From positions 52,815,453 to 52,879,452 of the forward strand of contig CM061233.1 of the NCBI GenBank assembly GCA_030844895.1: a stretch of DNA of 64,000 nucleotides, in the 5' to 3' direction. This DNA is from Ambrosia x helenae (taxonomy: Eukaryota; Streptophyta; Magnoliopsida; Asterales; Asteraceae). Under the pieces are notes generated by a model. That model was not told where the DNA came from. It made no database searches and was given only the letters and a program-made list of their open reading frames with translations. Below, piece by piece: positions 14,901-28,789 of the stretch (within the stretch, counting starts at the first letter, position 1; the number at the start of each line of letters is the position of its first letter). Made by a program: the position numbers and the translations under genes.

Positions 14901-17900
14901 CCATTCAGAGCCCGTAAACTCCCATATTACGATAGTTATAGCCTTTTAAAGACGAGTCTTTTCTTGTGTACGAATCTCTACATAATTGTCGTTTCGTGAG
15001 TCCGATTACCGTCCGCTCAGCTTCGTATGATTTATCTAAGTCTTTCAAATGATCTGATATCTTAGGGCCGTCTCGTTCCACCATTTGGGTCCCTTAAACT
15101 CCCACATTACAATTGTTATAGCATTTTAAACTGGAGTCTTTGCTTGTGTACGAATCTCAACGTAATTGTCGTTTCGTGAGTCCGATTACCGTCCGGTCAG
15201 CTTCGTATGATTTATCCGAGTCTGTTGAATGATCAGACATCTTAGGGCCTTCTCGTTCCACCATTCAGAGCCCGTAAACTCCCATATTACGATAGTTATA
15301 GCCTTTTAAACTCGAGTCTTTTCTTGTGTACGAATCTCTACATAATTGTCGTTTCGTGAGTCCGATTACCGTCCGCTCAGCTTCGTATGATTTATCTGAG
15401 TCTTTCGAATGATCTGATATCTTAGGGCCATCTCGTTCCATCATTCGGGTCCCTTAAACTCCCACGTTACGATAGTTATAGCATTTCAAACTAGAGACTT
15501 TTCATGTGTACGAATCTCAACATAATTGTCGTTTCGTGAGTCCGATTACCGTCCGGTCAGCTTCGTATGATTTATCCGAGTCTGTTGAATGAGCAGACAT
15601 CTTAGGGCCTTCTCGTTCCACCATTCAGAGCCCGTAAACTCCCATATTACGATAGTTATAGCCTTTTAAAGTCGAGTCTTTTCTTGTGTACGAATCTCTA
15701 CATAATTGTCGTTTCGTGAGTCCGATTACCGTCCGCTCAGCTTCGTATGATTTATCTGAGTCTTTCGAATGATCTGATATCTTAGGGCCGTCTCGTTCCA
15801 CCATTCGGGTCCCTTAAACTCCCACGTTACGATAGTTATAGCATTTCAAACTAGAGACTTTTCATGTGTACGAATCTCAACGTAATTGTCGTTTCGTGAG
15901 TCCGATTACCGTCCGGTCAGCTTCGTATGATTTATCCGAGTCTGTTGAATGAGCAGACATCTTAGGGCCTTCTCGTTCCACCATTCAGAGCCCGTAAACT
16001 CCCATATTACGATAGTTATAGCCTTTTAAAGACGAGTCTTTTCTTGTGTACGAATCTCTACATAATTGTCGTTTCGTGAGTCCGATTACCGTCCGCTCAG
16101 CTTCGTATGATTTATCTGAGTCTTTCGAATGTTCTGATATCTTAGGGCCATCTCGTTCCATCATTCGGGTCCCTTAAACTCCCACGTTACGATAGTTATA
16201 GCATTTCAAACTAGAGACTTTTCATGTGTACGAATCTCAACATAATTGTCGTTTCGTGAGTCCGATTACCGTCCGGTCAGCTTCGTATGATTTATCCGAG
16301 TCTGTTGAATGATCAGACATCTTAGGGCCTTCTCGTTCCACCATTCAGAGCCCGTAAACTCCCATATTACGATAGTTATAGTCTTTTAAAGTCGAGTCTT
16401 TTCTTGTGTACGAATCTCTACATAATTGTCGTTTCGTGAGTCCGATTACCGTCCGCTCAGCTTCGTATGATTTATCTGAGTCTTTCAAATGATCTGATAT
16501 CTTAGGGTCGTCTCGTTCCACCATTCGGGTCCCTTAAACTCCCACATTACAATTGTTATAGCATTTTAAACTGGAGTCTTTGCTTGTGTACGAATCTCAA
16601 CGTAATTGTCGTTTCGTGAGTCCGATTACCGTCCGGTCAGCTTCGTATGATTTATCCGAGTCTGTTGAATGAGCAGACATCTTAGGGCCTTCTCGTTCCA
16701 CCATTCAGAGCCCGTAAACTCCCATATTACGATAGTTATAGCCTTTTAAAGACGAGTCTTTTCTTGTGTACGAATCTCTACATAATTGTCGTTTCGTGAG
16801 TCCGATTACCGTCCGCTCAGCTTCGTATGATTTATCTGAGTCTTTCGAATGTTCTGATATCTTAGGGCCATCTCGTTCCATCATTCGGGTCCCTTAAACT
16901 CCCACGTTACGATAGTTATAGCATTTCAAACTAGAGACTTTTCATGTGTACGAATCTCAACATAATTGTCGTTTCGTGAGTCCGATTACCGTCCGGTCAG
17001 CTTCGTATGATTTATCCGAGTCTGTCGAATGATCAGACATCTTAGGGCCTTCTCGTTCCACCATTCGGGGCCCGTAAAATCCCATATTACGATAGTTATA
17101 GCCTTTTAAACTCGAGTCTTTTCTTGTGTACGAATCTCTACATAATTGTCGTTTCGTGAGTCCGATTACCGTCCGCTCAGCTTCGTATGATTTATCTGAG
17201 TCTTTCGAATGATCTGATATCTTAGGGCCTTCTCGTTCCACCATTCGGGTCCCTTAAACTCCCACGTTACGATAGTTATAGCATTTCAAACTTGAGACTT
17301 TTCATGTGTACGAATCTCAACGTAATTGTCGTTTCGTGAGTCCGATTACCGTCCGGTCAGCTTCGTATGATTTATCCGAGTCTGTTGAATGAGCAGACAT
17401 CTTAGGGCCTTCTCGTTCCACCATTCAGAGCCCGTAAACTCCCATATTACGATAGTTATAGCCTTTTAAAGACGAGTCTTTTCTTGTGTACGAATCTCTA
17501 CATAATTGTCGTTTCGTGAGTCCGATTACCGTCCGCTCAGCTTCGTATGATTTATCTGAGTCTTTCGAATGTTCTGATATCTTAGGGCCATCTCGTTCCA
17601 TCATTCGGGTCCCTTAAACTCCCACGTTACGATAGTTATAGCATTTCAAACTAGAGACTTTTCATGTGTACGAATCTCAACATAATTGTCGTTTCGTGAG
17701 TCCGATTACCGTCCGGTCAGCTTCGTATGATTTATCCGAGTCTGTTGAATGAGCAGACATCTTAGGGCCTTCTCGTTCCACCATTCAGAGCCCGTAAACT
17801 CCCATATTACGATAGTTATAGTCTTTTAAAGTCGAGTCTTTTCTTGTGTACGAATCTCTACATAATTGTCGTTTCGTGAGTCCGATTACCGTCCGCTCAG

Positions 17901-18000
17901 CTTCGTATGATTTATCTAAGTCTTTCAAATGATTTGGAGTCTTTTCTTGTGTACGAATCTCTACATAATTGTCGTTTCGTGAGTCCGATTACCGTCCGCT
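11940..18000. repeat. Three truncated monomers sharing one ~76-bp deletion junction
   Basis: At about 11,970, 14,592 and 17,935 the string CAAATGATTTGGAGTCTTTTC joins the head of an A' monomer to a point normally about 76 bp further on (before GGAGTCTTTTC). The shortened monomer, about 104 bp long, ends with a B-type tail and is followed by another A-class monomer. The junction is identical in all three, so the deletion arose once and was copied, with spacings of about 2.6 and 3.3 kb. Confidence 0.85.
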
Positions 18001-21000
18001 CAGCTTCGTATGATTTATCTGAGTCTTTCGAATGATCTGATATCTTAGGGCCGTCTCGTTCCACCATTTGGGTCCCTTAAACTCACACATTACAATTGTT
18101 ATAGCATTTTAAACTGGAGTCTTTTCTTGTGTACGAATCTCAACGTAATTGTCGTTTCGTGAGTCCGATTACCGTCCGGTCAGCTTCGTATGATTTATCC
18201 GAGTCTGTTGAATGAGCAGACATCTTAGGGCCTTCTCGTTCCACCATTCAGAGCCCGTAAACTCCCATATTACGATAGTTATAGCCTTTTAAAGTCGAGT
18301 CTTTTCTTGTGTACGAATCTCTACATAATTGTCGTTTCGTGAGTCCGATTACCGTCCGCTCAGCTTCGTATGATTTATCTGAGTCTTTCAAATGATTTGA
18401 TATCTTAGGGCCGTCTCGTTCCACCATTCGGGTCCCTTAAACTCCCACATTACAATTGTTATAGCATTTTAAACTGGAGTCTTTGCTTGTGTACGAATCT
18501 CAACGTAATTGTCGTTTCGTGAGTCCGATTACCGTCCGGTCAGCTTCGTATGATTTATCCGAGTCTGTTGAATGAGCAGACATCTTAGGGCCTTCTCGTT
18601 CCACCATTCAGAGCCCGTAAACTCCCATATTACGATAGTTATAGCCTTTTAAAGACGAGTCTTTTCTTGTGTACGAATCTCTACATAATTGTCGTTTCGT
18701 GAGTCCGATTACCGTCCGCTCAGCTTCGTATGATTTATCTGAGTCTTTCGAATGATCTGATATCTTAGGGCCGTCTCGTTCCACCATTCGGGTCCCTTAA
18801 ACTCCCACATTACGATAGTTATAGCATTTTAAACTAGAGTCTTTGCTTGTGTACGAATCTCAACGTAATTGTCGTTTCGTGAGTCCGATTACCGTCCGGT
18901 CAGCTTCGTATGATTTATCCGAGTCTGTTGAATGAGCAGACATCTTAGGGCCTTCTCGTTCCACCATTCAGAGCCCGTAAACTCCCATATTACGATAGTT
19001 ATAGCCTTTTAAAGTCGAGTCTTTTCTTGTGTACGAATCTCTACATAATTGTCGTTTCGTGAGTCCGATTACCGTCCGCTCAGCTTCGTATGATTTATCT
19101 GAGTCTTTCGAATGATCTGATATCTTAGGGCCATCTCGTTCCACCATTCGGGTCCCTTAAACTCCCACGTTACGATAGTTATAGCATTTCAAACTAGAGA
19201 CTTTTCATGTGTACGAATCTCAACATAATTGTCGTTTCGTGAGTCCGATTACCGTCCGGTCAGCTTCGTATGATTTATCCGAGTCTGTTGAATGAGCAGA
19301 CATCTTAGGGCCTTCTCGTTCCACCATTCAGAGCCCGTAAACTCCCATATTACGATAGTTATAGCCTTTTAAAGACGAGTCTTTTCTTGTGTACGAATCT
19401 CTACATAATTGTCGTTTCGTGAGTCCGATTACCGTCCGCTCAGCTTCGTATGATTTATCTGAGTCTTTCGAATGTTCTGATATCTTAGGGCCATCTCGTT
19501 CCACCATTCGGGTCCCTTAAACTCCCACGTTACGATAGTTATAGCATTTCAAACTAGAGACTTTTCATGTGTACGAATCTCAACATAATTGTCGTTTCGT
19601 GAGTCCGATTACCGTCCGGTCAGCTTCGTATGATTTATCCGAGTCTGTTGAATGAGCAGACATCTTAGGGCCTTCTCGTTCCACCATTCAGAGCCCGTAA
19701 ACTCCCATATTACGATAGTTATAGCCTTTTAAAGACGAGTCTTTTCTTGTGTACGAATCTCTACATAATTGTCGTTTCGTGAGTCCGATTACCGTCCGCT
19801 CAGCTTCGTATGATTTATCTGAGTCTTTCGAATGTTCTGATATCTTAGGGCCATCTCGTTCCACCATTCGGGTCCCTTAAACTCCCACGTTACGATAGTT
19901 ATAGCATTTCAAACTAGAGACTTTTCATGTGTACGAATCTCAACGTAATTGTCGTTTCGTGAGTCCGATTACCGTCCGGTCAGCTTCGTATGATTTATCC
20001 GAGTCTGTTGAATGATCAGACATCTTAGGGCCTTCTCGTTCCACCATTCAGAGCCCGTAAACTCCCATATTACGATAGTTATAGCCTTTTAAAGTCGAGT
20101 CTTTTCTTGTGTACGAATCTCTACATAATTGTCGTTTCGTGAGTCCGATTACCGTCCGCTCAGCTTCGTATGATTTATCTGAGTCTTTCGAATGATCTGA
20201 TATCTTAGGGCCTTCTCGTTCCACCATTCGGGTCCCTTAAACTCCCACGTTACGATAGTTATAGCATTTCAAACTAGAGACTTTTCATGTGTACGAATCT
20301 CAACGTAATTGTCGTTTCGTGAGTCCGATTACCGTCCGGTCAGCTTCGTATGATTTATCCGAGTCTGTTGAATGAGCAGACATCTTAGGGCCTTCTCGTT
20401 CCACCATTCAGAGCCCGTAAACTCCCATATTACGATAGTTATAGCCTTTTAAAGACGAGTCTTTTCTTGTGTACGAATCTCTACATAATTGTCGTTTCGT
20501 GAGTCCGATTACCGTCCGCTCAGCTTCGTATGATTTATCTGAGTCTTTCGAATGTCTGATATCTTAGGGCCATCTCGTTCCACCATTCGGGTCCCTTAAA
20601 CTCCCACGTTACGATAGTTATAGCATTTCAAACTAGAGACTTTTCATGTGTACGAATCTCAACATAATTGTCGTTTCGTGAGTCCGATTACCGTCCGGTC
20701 AGCTTCGTATGATTTATCCGAGTCTGTTGAATGAGCAGACATCTTAGGGCCTTCTCGTTCCACCATTCAGAGCCCGTAAACTCCCATATTACGATAGTTA
20801 TAGCCTTTTAAAGTCGAGTCTTTTCTTGTGTACGAATCTCTACATAATTGTCGTTTCGTGAGTCCGATTACCGTCCGCTCAGCTTCGTATGATTTATCTG
20901 AGTCTTTCGAATGATCTGATATCTTAGGGCCGTCTCGTTCCACCATTCGGGTCCCTTAAACTCCCACATTACAATTGTTATAGCATTTTAAACTGGAGTC

Positions 21001-24000
21001 TTTTCTTGTGTACGAATCTCAACGTAATTGTCGTTTCGTGATTCCGATTACCGTCCGGTCAGCTTCGTATGATTTATCCGAGTCTGTTGAATGAGCAGAC
21101 ATCTTAGGGCCTTCTCGTTCCACCATTCAGAGCCCGTAAACTCCCATATTACGATAGTTATAGTCTTTTAAAGTCGAGTCTTTTCTTGTGTACGAATCTC
21201 TACATAATTGTCGTTTCGTGAGTCCGATTACCGTCCGCTCAGCTTCGTATGATTTATCTGAGTCTTTCAAATGATTTGATATCTTAGGGTCGTCTCGTTC
21301 CACCATTCGGGTCCCTTAAACTCCCACATTACAATTGTTATAGCATTTTAAACTGGAGTCTTTGCTTGTGTACGAATCTCAACGTAATTGTCGTTTCGTG
21401 AGTCCGATTACCGTCCGGTCAGCTTCGTATGATTTATCCGAGTCTGTTGAATGAGCAGACATCTTAGGGCCTTCTCGTTCCACCATTCAGAGCCCGTAAA
21501 CTCCCATATTACGATAGTTATAGCCTTTTAAAGACGAGTCTTTTCTTGTGTACGAATCTCTACATAATTGTCGTTTCGTGAGTCCGATTACCGTCCGCTC
21601 AGCTTCGTATGATTTATCTGAGTCTTTCGAATGATCTGATATCTTAGGGCCATCTCGTTCCACCATTCGGGTCCCTTAAACTCCCACGTTACGATAGTTA
21701 TAGCATTTCAAACTAGAGACTTTTCATGTGTACGAATCTCAACGTAATTGTCGTTTCGTGAGTCCGATTACCGTCCGGTCAGCTTCGTATGATTTATCCG
21801 AGTCTGTTGAATGAGCAGACATCTTAGGGCCTTCTCGTTCCACCATTCAGAGCCCGTAAACTCCCATATTACGATAGTTATAGCCTTTTAAAGACGAGTC
21901 TTTTCTTGTGTACGAATCTCTACATAATTGTCGTTTCGTGAGTCCGATTACCGTCCGCTCAGCTTCGTATGATTTATCTGAGTCTTTCGAATGTTCTGAT
22001 ATCTTAGGGCCATCTCGTTCCACCATTCGGGTCCCTTAAACTCCCACGTTACGATAGTTATAGCATTTCAAACTAGAGACTTTTCATGTGTACGAATCTC
22101 AACATAATTGTCGTTTCGTGAGTCCGATTACCGTCCGGTCAGCTTCGTATGATTTATCCGAGTCTGTTGAATGATCAGACATCTTAGGGCCTTCTCGTTC
22201 CACCATTCAGAGCCCGTAAACTCCCATATTACGATAGTTATAGCCTTTTAAAGTCGAGTCTTTTCTTGTGTACGAATCTCTACATAATTGTCGTTTCGTG
22301 AGTCCGATTACCGTCCGCTCAGCTTCGTATGATTTATCTGAGTCTTTCGAATGATCTGATATCTTAGGGCCTCTCGTTCCACCATTCGGGTCCCTTAAAC
22401 TCCCACGTTACGATAGTTATAGCATTTCAAACTAGAGACTTTTCATGTGTACGAATCTCAACGTAATTGTCGTTTCGTGAGTCCGATTACCGTCCGGTCA
22501 GCTTCGTATGATTTATCCGAGTCTGTTGAATGAGCAGACATCTTAGGGCCTTCTCGTTCCACCATTCAGAGCCCGTAAACTCCCATATTACGATAGTTAT
22601 AGCCTTTTAAAGACGAGTCTTTTCTTGTGTACGAATCTCTACATAATTGTCGTTTCGTGAGTCCGATTACCGTCCGCTCAGCTTCGTATGATTTATCTGA
22701 GTCTTTCGAATGTTCTGATATCTTAGGGCCATCTCGTTCCACCATTCGGGTCCCTTAAACTCCCACGTTACGATAGTTATAGCATTTCAAACTAGAGTCT
22801 TTTCATGTGTACGAATCTCAACATAATTGTCGTTTCGTGAGTCCGATTACCGTCCGGTCAGCTTCGTATGATTTATCCGAGTCTGTTGAATGAGCAGACA
22901 TCTTAGGGCCTTCTCGTTCCACCATTCAGAGCCCGTAAACTCCCATATTACGATAGTTATAGCCTTTTAAAGTCGAGTCTTTTCTTGTGTACGAATCTCT
23001 ACATAATTGTCGTTTCGTGAGTCCGATTACCGTCCGCTCAGCTTCGTATGATTTATCTGAGTCTTTCGAATGATCTGATATCTTAGGGCCGTCTCGTTCC
23101 ACCATTCGGGTCCCTTAAACTCCCACATTACAATAGTTATAGCATTTTAAACTGGAGTCTTTTCTGTGTACGAATCTCAACGTAATTGTCGTTTCGTGAG
23201 TCCGATTACCGTCCGGTCAGCTTCGTATGATTTATCCGAGTCTGTTGAATGAGCAGACATCTTAGGGCCTTCTCGTTCCACCATTCAGAGCCCGTAAACT
23301 CCCATATTACGATAGTTATAGCCTTTTAAAGACGAGTCTTTTCTTGTGTACGAATCTCTACATAATTGTCGTTTCGTGAGTCCGATTACCGTCCGCTCAG
23401 CTTCGTATGATTTATCTGAGTCTTTCGAATGTTCTGATATCTTAGGGCCATCTCGTTCCACCATTCGGGTCCCTTAAACTCCCACGTTACGATAGTTATA
23501 GCATTTCAAACTAGAGACTTTTCATGTGTACGAATCTCAACATAATTGTCGTTTCGTGAGTCCGATTACCGTCCGGTCAGCTTCGTATGATTTATCCGAG
23601 TCTGTTGAATGAGCAGACATCTTAGGGCCTTCTCGTTCCACCATTCAGAGCCCGTAAACTCCCATATTACGATAGTTATAGCCTTTTAAAGTCGAGTCTT
23701 TTCTTGTGTACGAATCTCTACATAATTGTCGTTTCGTGAGTCCGATTACCGTCCGCTCAGCTTCGTATGATTTATCTGAGTCTTTCGAATGATCTGATAT
23801 CTTAGGGCCTTCTCGTTCCACCATTCGGGTCCCTTAAACTCCCACGTTACGATAGTTATAGCATTTCAAACTAGAGACTTTTCATGTGTACGAATCTCAA
23901 CGTAATTGTCGTTTCGTGAGTCCGATTACCGTCCGGTCAGCTTCGTATGATTTATCCGAGTCTGTTGAATGAGCAGACATCTTAGGGCCTTCTCGTTCCA

Positions 24001-27000
24001 CCATTCAGAGCCCGTAAACTCCCATATTACGATAGTTATAGCCTTTTAAAGACGAGTCTTTTCTTGTGTACGAATCTCTACATAATTGTCGTTTCGTGAG
24101 TCCGATTACCGTCCGCTCAGCTTCGTATGATTTATCTGAGTCTTTCGAATGTTCTGATATCTTAGGGTCGTCTCGTTCCACCATTTGGGTCCCTTAAACT
24201 CCCACATTACGATAGTTATAGCATTTTAAACTGGAGTCTTTGCTTGTGTACGAATCTCAACGTAATTGTCGTTTCGTGAGTCCGATTACCGTCCGGTCAG
24301 CTTCGTATGATTTATCCGAGTCTGTTGAATGAGCAGACATCTTAGGGCCTTCTCGTTCCACCATTCAGAGCCCGTAAACTCCCATATTACGATAGTTATA
24401 GCCTTTTAAAGACGAGTCTTTTCTTGTGTACGAATCTCTACATAATTGTCGTTTCGTGAGTCCGATTACCGTCCGCTCAGCTTCGTATGATTTATCTGAG
24501 TCTTTCGAATGATTTGATATCTTAGGGCCGTCTCGTTCCACCATTCGGGTCCCTTAAACTCCCACATTACGATAGTTATAGCATTTTAAACTGGAGTCTT
24601 TTCTTGTGTACGAATCTCAACGTAATTGTCGTTTCGTGAGTCCGATTACCGTCCGGTCAGCTTCGTATGATTTATCCGAGTCTGTTGAATGATCAGACAT
24701 CTTAGGGCCTTCTCGTTCCACCATTCGGGCCCGTAAACTCCCATATTACGATAGTTATAGCCTTTTAAAGTCGAGTCTTTTCTTGTGTACGAATCTCTAC
24801 ATAATTGTCGTTTCGTGAGTCCGATTACCGTCCGCTCAGCTTCGTATGATTTATCTGAGTCTTTCGAATGATCTGATATCTTAGGGCCTTCTCGTTCCAC
24901 CATTCGGGTCCCTTAAACTCCCACGTTACGATAGTTATAGCATTTCAAACTGAGACTTTTCATGTGTACGAATCTCAACGTAATTGTCGTTTCGTGAGTC
25001 CGATTACCGTCCGGTCAGCTTCGTATGATTTATCCGAGTCTGTTGAATGAGCAGACATCTTAGGGCCTTCTCGTTCCACCATTCAGAGCCCGTAAACTCC
25101 CATATTACGATAGTTATAGCCTTTTAAAGACGAGTCTTTTCTTGTGTACGAATCTCTACATAATTGTCGTTTCGTGAGTCCGATTACCGTCCGCTCAGCT
25201 TCGTATGATTTATCTGAGTCTTTCGAATGTTCTGATATCTTAGGGCCATCTCGTTCCATCATTCGGGTCCCTTAAACTCCCACGTTACGATAGTTATAGC
25301 ATTTCAAACTAGAGACTTTTCATGTGTACGAATCTCAACATAATTGTCGTTTCGTGAGTCCGATTACCGTCCGGTCAGCTTCGTATGATTTATCCGAGTC
25401 TGTTGAATGAGCAGACATCTTAGGGCCTTCTCGTTCCACCATTCAGAGCCCGTAAACTCCCATATTACGATAGTTATAGTCTTTTAAAGTCGAGTCTTTT
25501 CTTGTGTACGAATCTCTACATAATTGTCGTTTCGTGAGTCCGATTACCGTCCGCTCAGCTTCGTATGATTTATCTAAGTCTTTCGAATGATCTGATATCT
25601 TAGGGCCGTCTCGTTCCACCATTTGGGTCCCTTAAACTCACACATTACAATTGTTATTGCATTTTAAACTGGAGTCTTTGCTTGTGTACGAATCTCAACG
25701 TAATTGTCGTTTCGTGATTCCGATTACCGTCCGGTCAGCTTCGTATGATTTATCCGAGTCTGTTGAATGAGCAGACATCTTAGGGCCTTCTCGTTCCACC
25801 ATTCAGAGCCCGTAAACTCCCATATTACGATAGTTATAGCCTTTTAAAGACGAGTCTTTTCTTGTGTACGAATCTCTACATAATTGTCGTTTCGTGAGTC
25901 CGATTACCGTCCGCTCAGCTTCGTATGATTTATCTGAGTCTTTCGAATGTTCTGATATCTTAGGGCCATCTCGTTCCATCATTCGGGTCCCTTAAACTCC
26001 CACGTTACGATAGTTATAGCATTTCAAACTAGAGACTTTTCATGTGTACGAATCTCAACATAATTGTCGTTTCGTGAGTCCGATTACCGTCCGGTCAGCT
26101 TCGTATGATTTATCCGAGTCTGTCGAATGATCAGACATCTTAGGGCCTTCTCGTTCCACCATTCGGGGCCCGTAAACTCCCATATTACGATAGTCATAGC
26201 CTTTTAAACTCGAGCTTTTCTTGTGTACGAATCTCTACATAATTGTCGTTTCGTGAGTCCGATTACCGTCCGCTCAGCTTCGTATGATTTATCTGAGTCT
26301 TTCGAATGATCTGATATCTTAGGGCCTTCTTGTTCCACCATTCGGGTCCCTTAAACTCCCACGTTACGATAGTTATAGCATTTCAAACTTGAGACTTTTC
26401 ATGTGTACGAATCTCAACGTAATTGTCGTTTCGTGAGTCCGATTACCGTCCGGTCAGCTTCGTATGATTTATCCGAGTCTGTTGAATGAGCAGACATCTT
26501 AGGGCCTTCTCGTTCCACCATTCAGAGCCCGTAAACTCCCATATTACGATAGTTATAGCCTTTTAAAGACGAGTCTTTTCTTGTGTACGAATCTCTACAT
26601 AATTGTCGTTTCGTGAGTCCGATTACCGTCCGCTCAGCTTCGTATGATTTATCTGAGTCTTTCGAATGTTCTGATATCTTAGGGCCATCTCGTTCCATCA
26701 TTCGGGTCCCTTAAACTCCCACGTTACGATAGTTATAGCATTTCAAACTAGAGACTTTTCATGTGTACGAATCTCAACATAATTGTCGTTTCGTGAGTCC
26801 GATTACCGTCCGGTCAGCTTCGTATGATTTATCCGAGTCTGTTGAATGAGCAGACATCTTAGGGCCTTCTCGTTCCACCATTCAGAGCCCGTAAACTCCC
26901 ATATTACGATAGTTATAGTCTTTTAAAGTCGAGTCTTTTCTTGTGTACGAATCTCTACATAATTGTCGTTTCGTGAGTCCGATTACCGTCCGCTCAGCTT

Positions 27001-28789
27001 CGTATGATTTATCTAAGTCTTTCAAATGATTTGATATCTTAGGGTCGTCTCGTTCCACCATTTGGGTCCCTTAAACTCACACATTACAATTGTTATTGCA
27101 TTTTAAACTGGAGTCTTTGCTTGTGTACGAATCTCAACGTAATTGTCGTTTCGTGATTCCGATTACCGTCCGGTCAGCTTCGTATGATTTATCCGAGTCT
27201 GTTGAATGAGCAGACATCTTAGGGCCTTCTCGTTCCACCATTCAGAGCCCGTAAACTCCCATATTACGATAGTTATAGCCTTTTAAAGACGAGTCTTTTC
27301 TTGTGTACGAATCTCTACATAATTGTCGTTTCGTGAGTCCGATTACCGTCCGCTCAGCTTCGTATGATTTATCTGAGTCTTTCGAATGATTTGATATCTT
27401 AGGGCCATCTCGTTCCACATTCGGGTCCCTTAAACTCCCACATTACGATAGTTATAGCATTTTAAACTAGAGTCTTTCTTGTGTACGAATCTCAACATAA
27501 TTGTCGTTTCGTGAGTCCGATTACCGTCCGGTCAGCTTCGTATGATTTATCCGAGTCTGTTGAATGATCAGACATCTTAGGGCCTTCTCGTTCCACCATT
27601 CGGGCCCGTAAACTCCCATATTAGATAGTTATAGCCTTTTAAACTCGAGTCTTTTCTTGTGTACGAATCTCTACATAATTGTCGTTTCGTGAGTCCGATT
27701 ACCGTCCGCTCAGCTTCGTATGATTTATCTGAGTCTTTCGAATGATCTGATATCTTAGGGCCGTCTCGTTCCACCATTCGGGTCCCTTAAACTCCCACGT
27801 TACGATAGTTATAGCATTTCAAACTAGAGTCTTTTCATGTGTACGAATCTCAACGTAATTGTCGTTTCGTGAGTCCGATTACCGTCCGGTCAGCTTCGTA
27901 TGATTTATCCGAGTCTGTTGAATGAGCAGACATCTTAGGGCCTTCTCGTTCCACCATTCAGAGCCCGTAAACTCCCATATTACGATAGTTATAGCCTTTT
28001 AAAGACGAGTCTTTTCTTGTGTACGAATCTCTACATAATTGTCGTTTCGTGAGTCCGATTACCGTCCGCTCAGCTTCGTATGATTTATCTGAGTCTTTCG
28101 AATGTTCTGATATCTTAGGGCCATCTCGTTCCATCATTCGGGTCCCTTAAACTCCCACGTTACGATAGTTATAGCATTTCAAACTAGAGACTTTTCATGT
28201 GTACGAATCTCAACATAATTGTCGTTTCGTGAGTCCGATTACCGTCCGGTCAGCTTCGTATGATTTATCCGAGTCTGTTGAATGAGCAGACATCTTAGGG
28301 CCTTCTCGTTCCACCATTCAGAGCCCGTAAACTCCCATATTACGATAGTTATAGTCTTTTAAAGTCGAGTCTTTTCTTGTGTACGAATCTCTACATAATT
28401 GTCGTTTCGTGAGTCCGATTACCGTCCGCTCAGCTTCGTATGATTTATCTGAGTCTTTCAAATGATTTGATATCTTAGGGTCGTCTCGTTCCACCATTTG
28501 GGTCCCTTAAACTCCCACATTACAATTGTTATAGCATTTTAAACTGGAGTCTTTGCTTGTGTACGAATCTCAACGTAATTGTCGTTTCGTGATTCCGATT
28601 ACCGTCCGGTCAGCTTCGTATGATTTATCCGAGTCTGTTGAATGAGCAGACATCTTAGGGCCTTCTCGTTCCACCATTCAGAGCCCGTAAACTCCCATAT
28701 TACGATAGTTATAGCCTTTTAAAGACGAGTCTTTTCTTGTGTACGAATCTCTACATAATTGTCGTTTCGTGAGTCCGATTACCGTCCGG

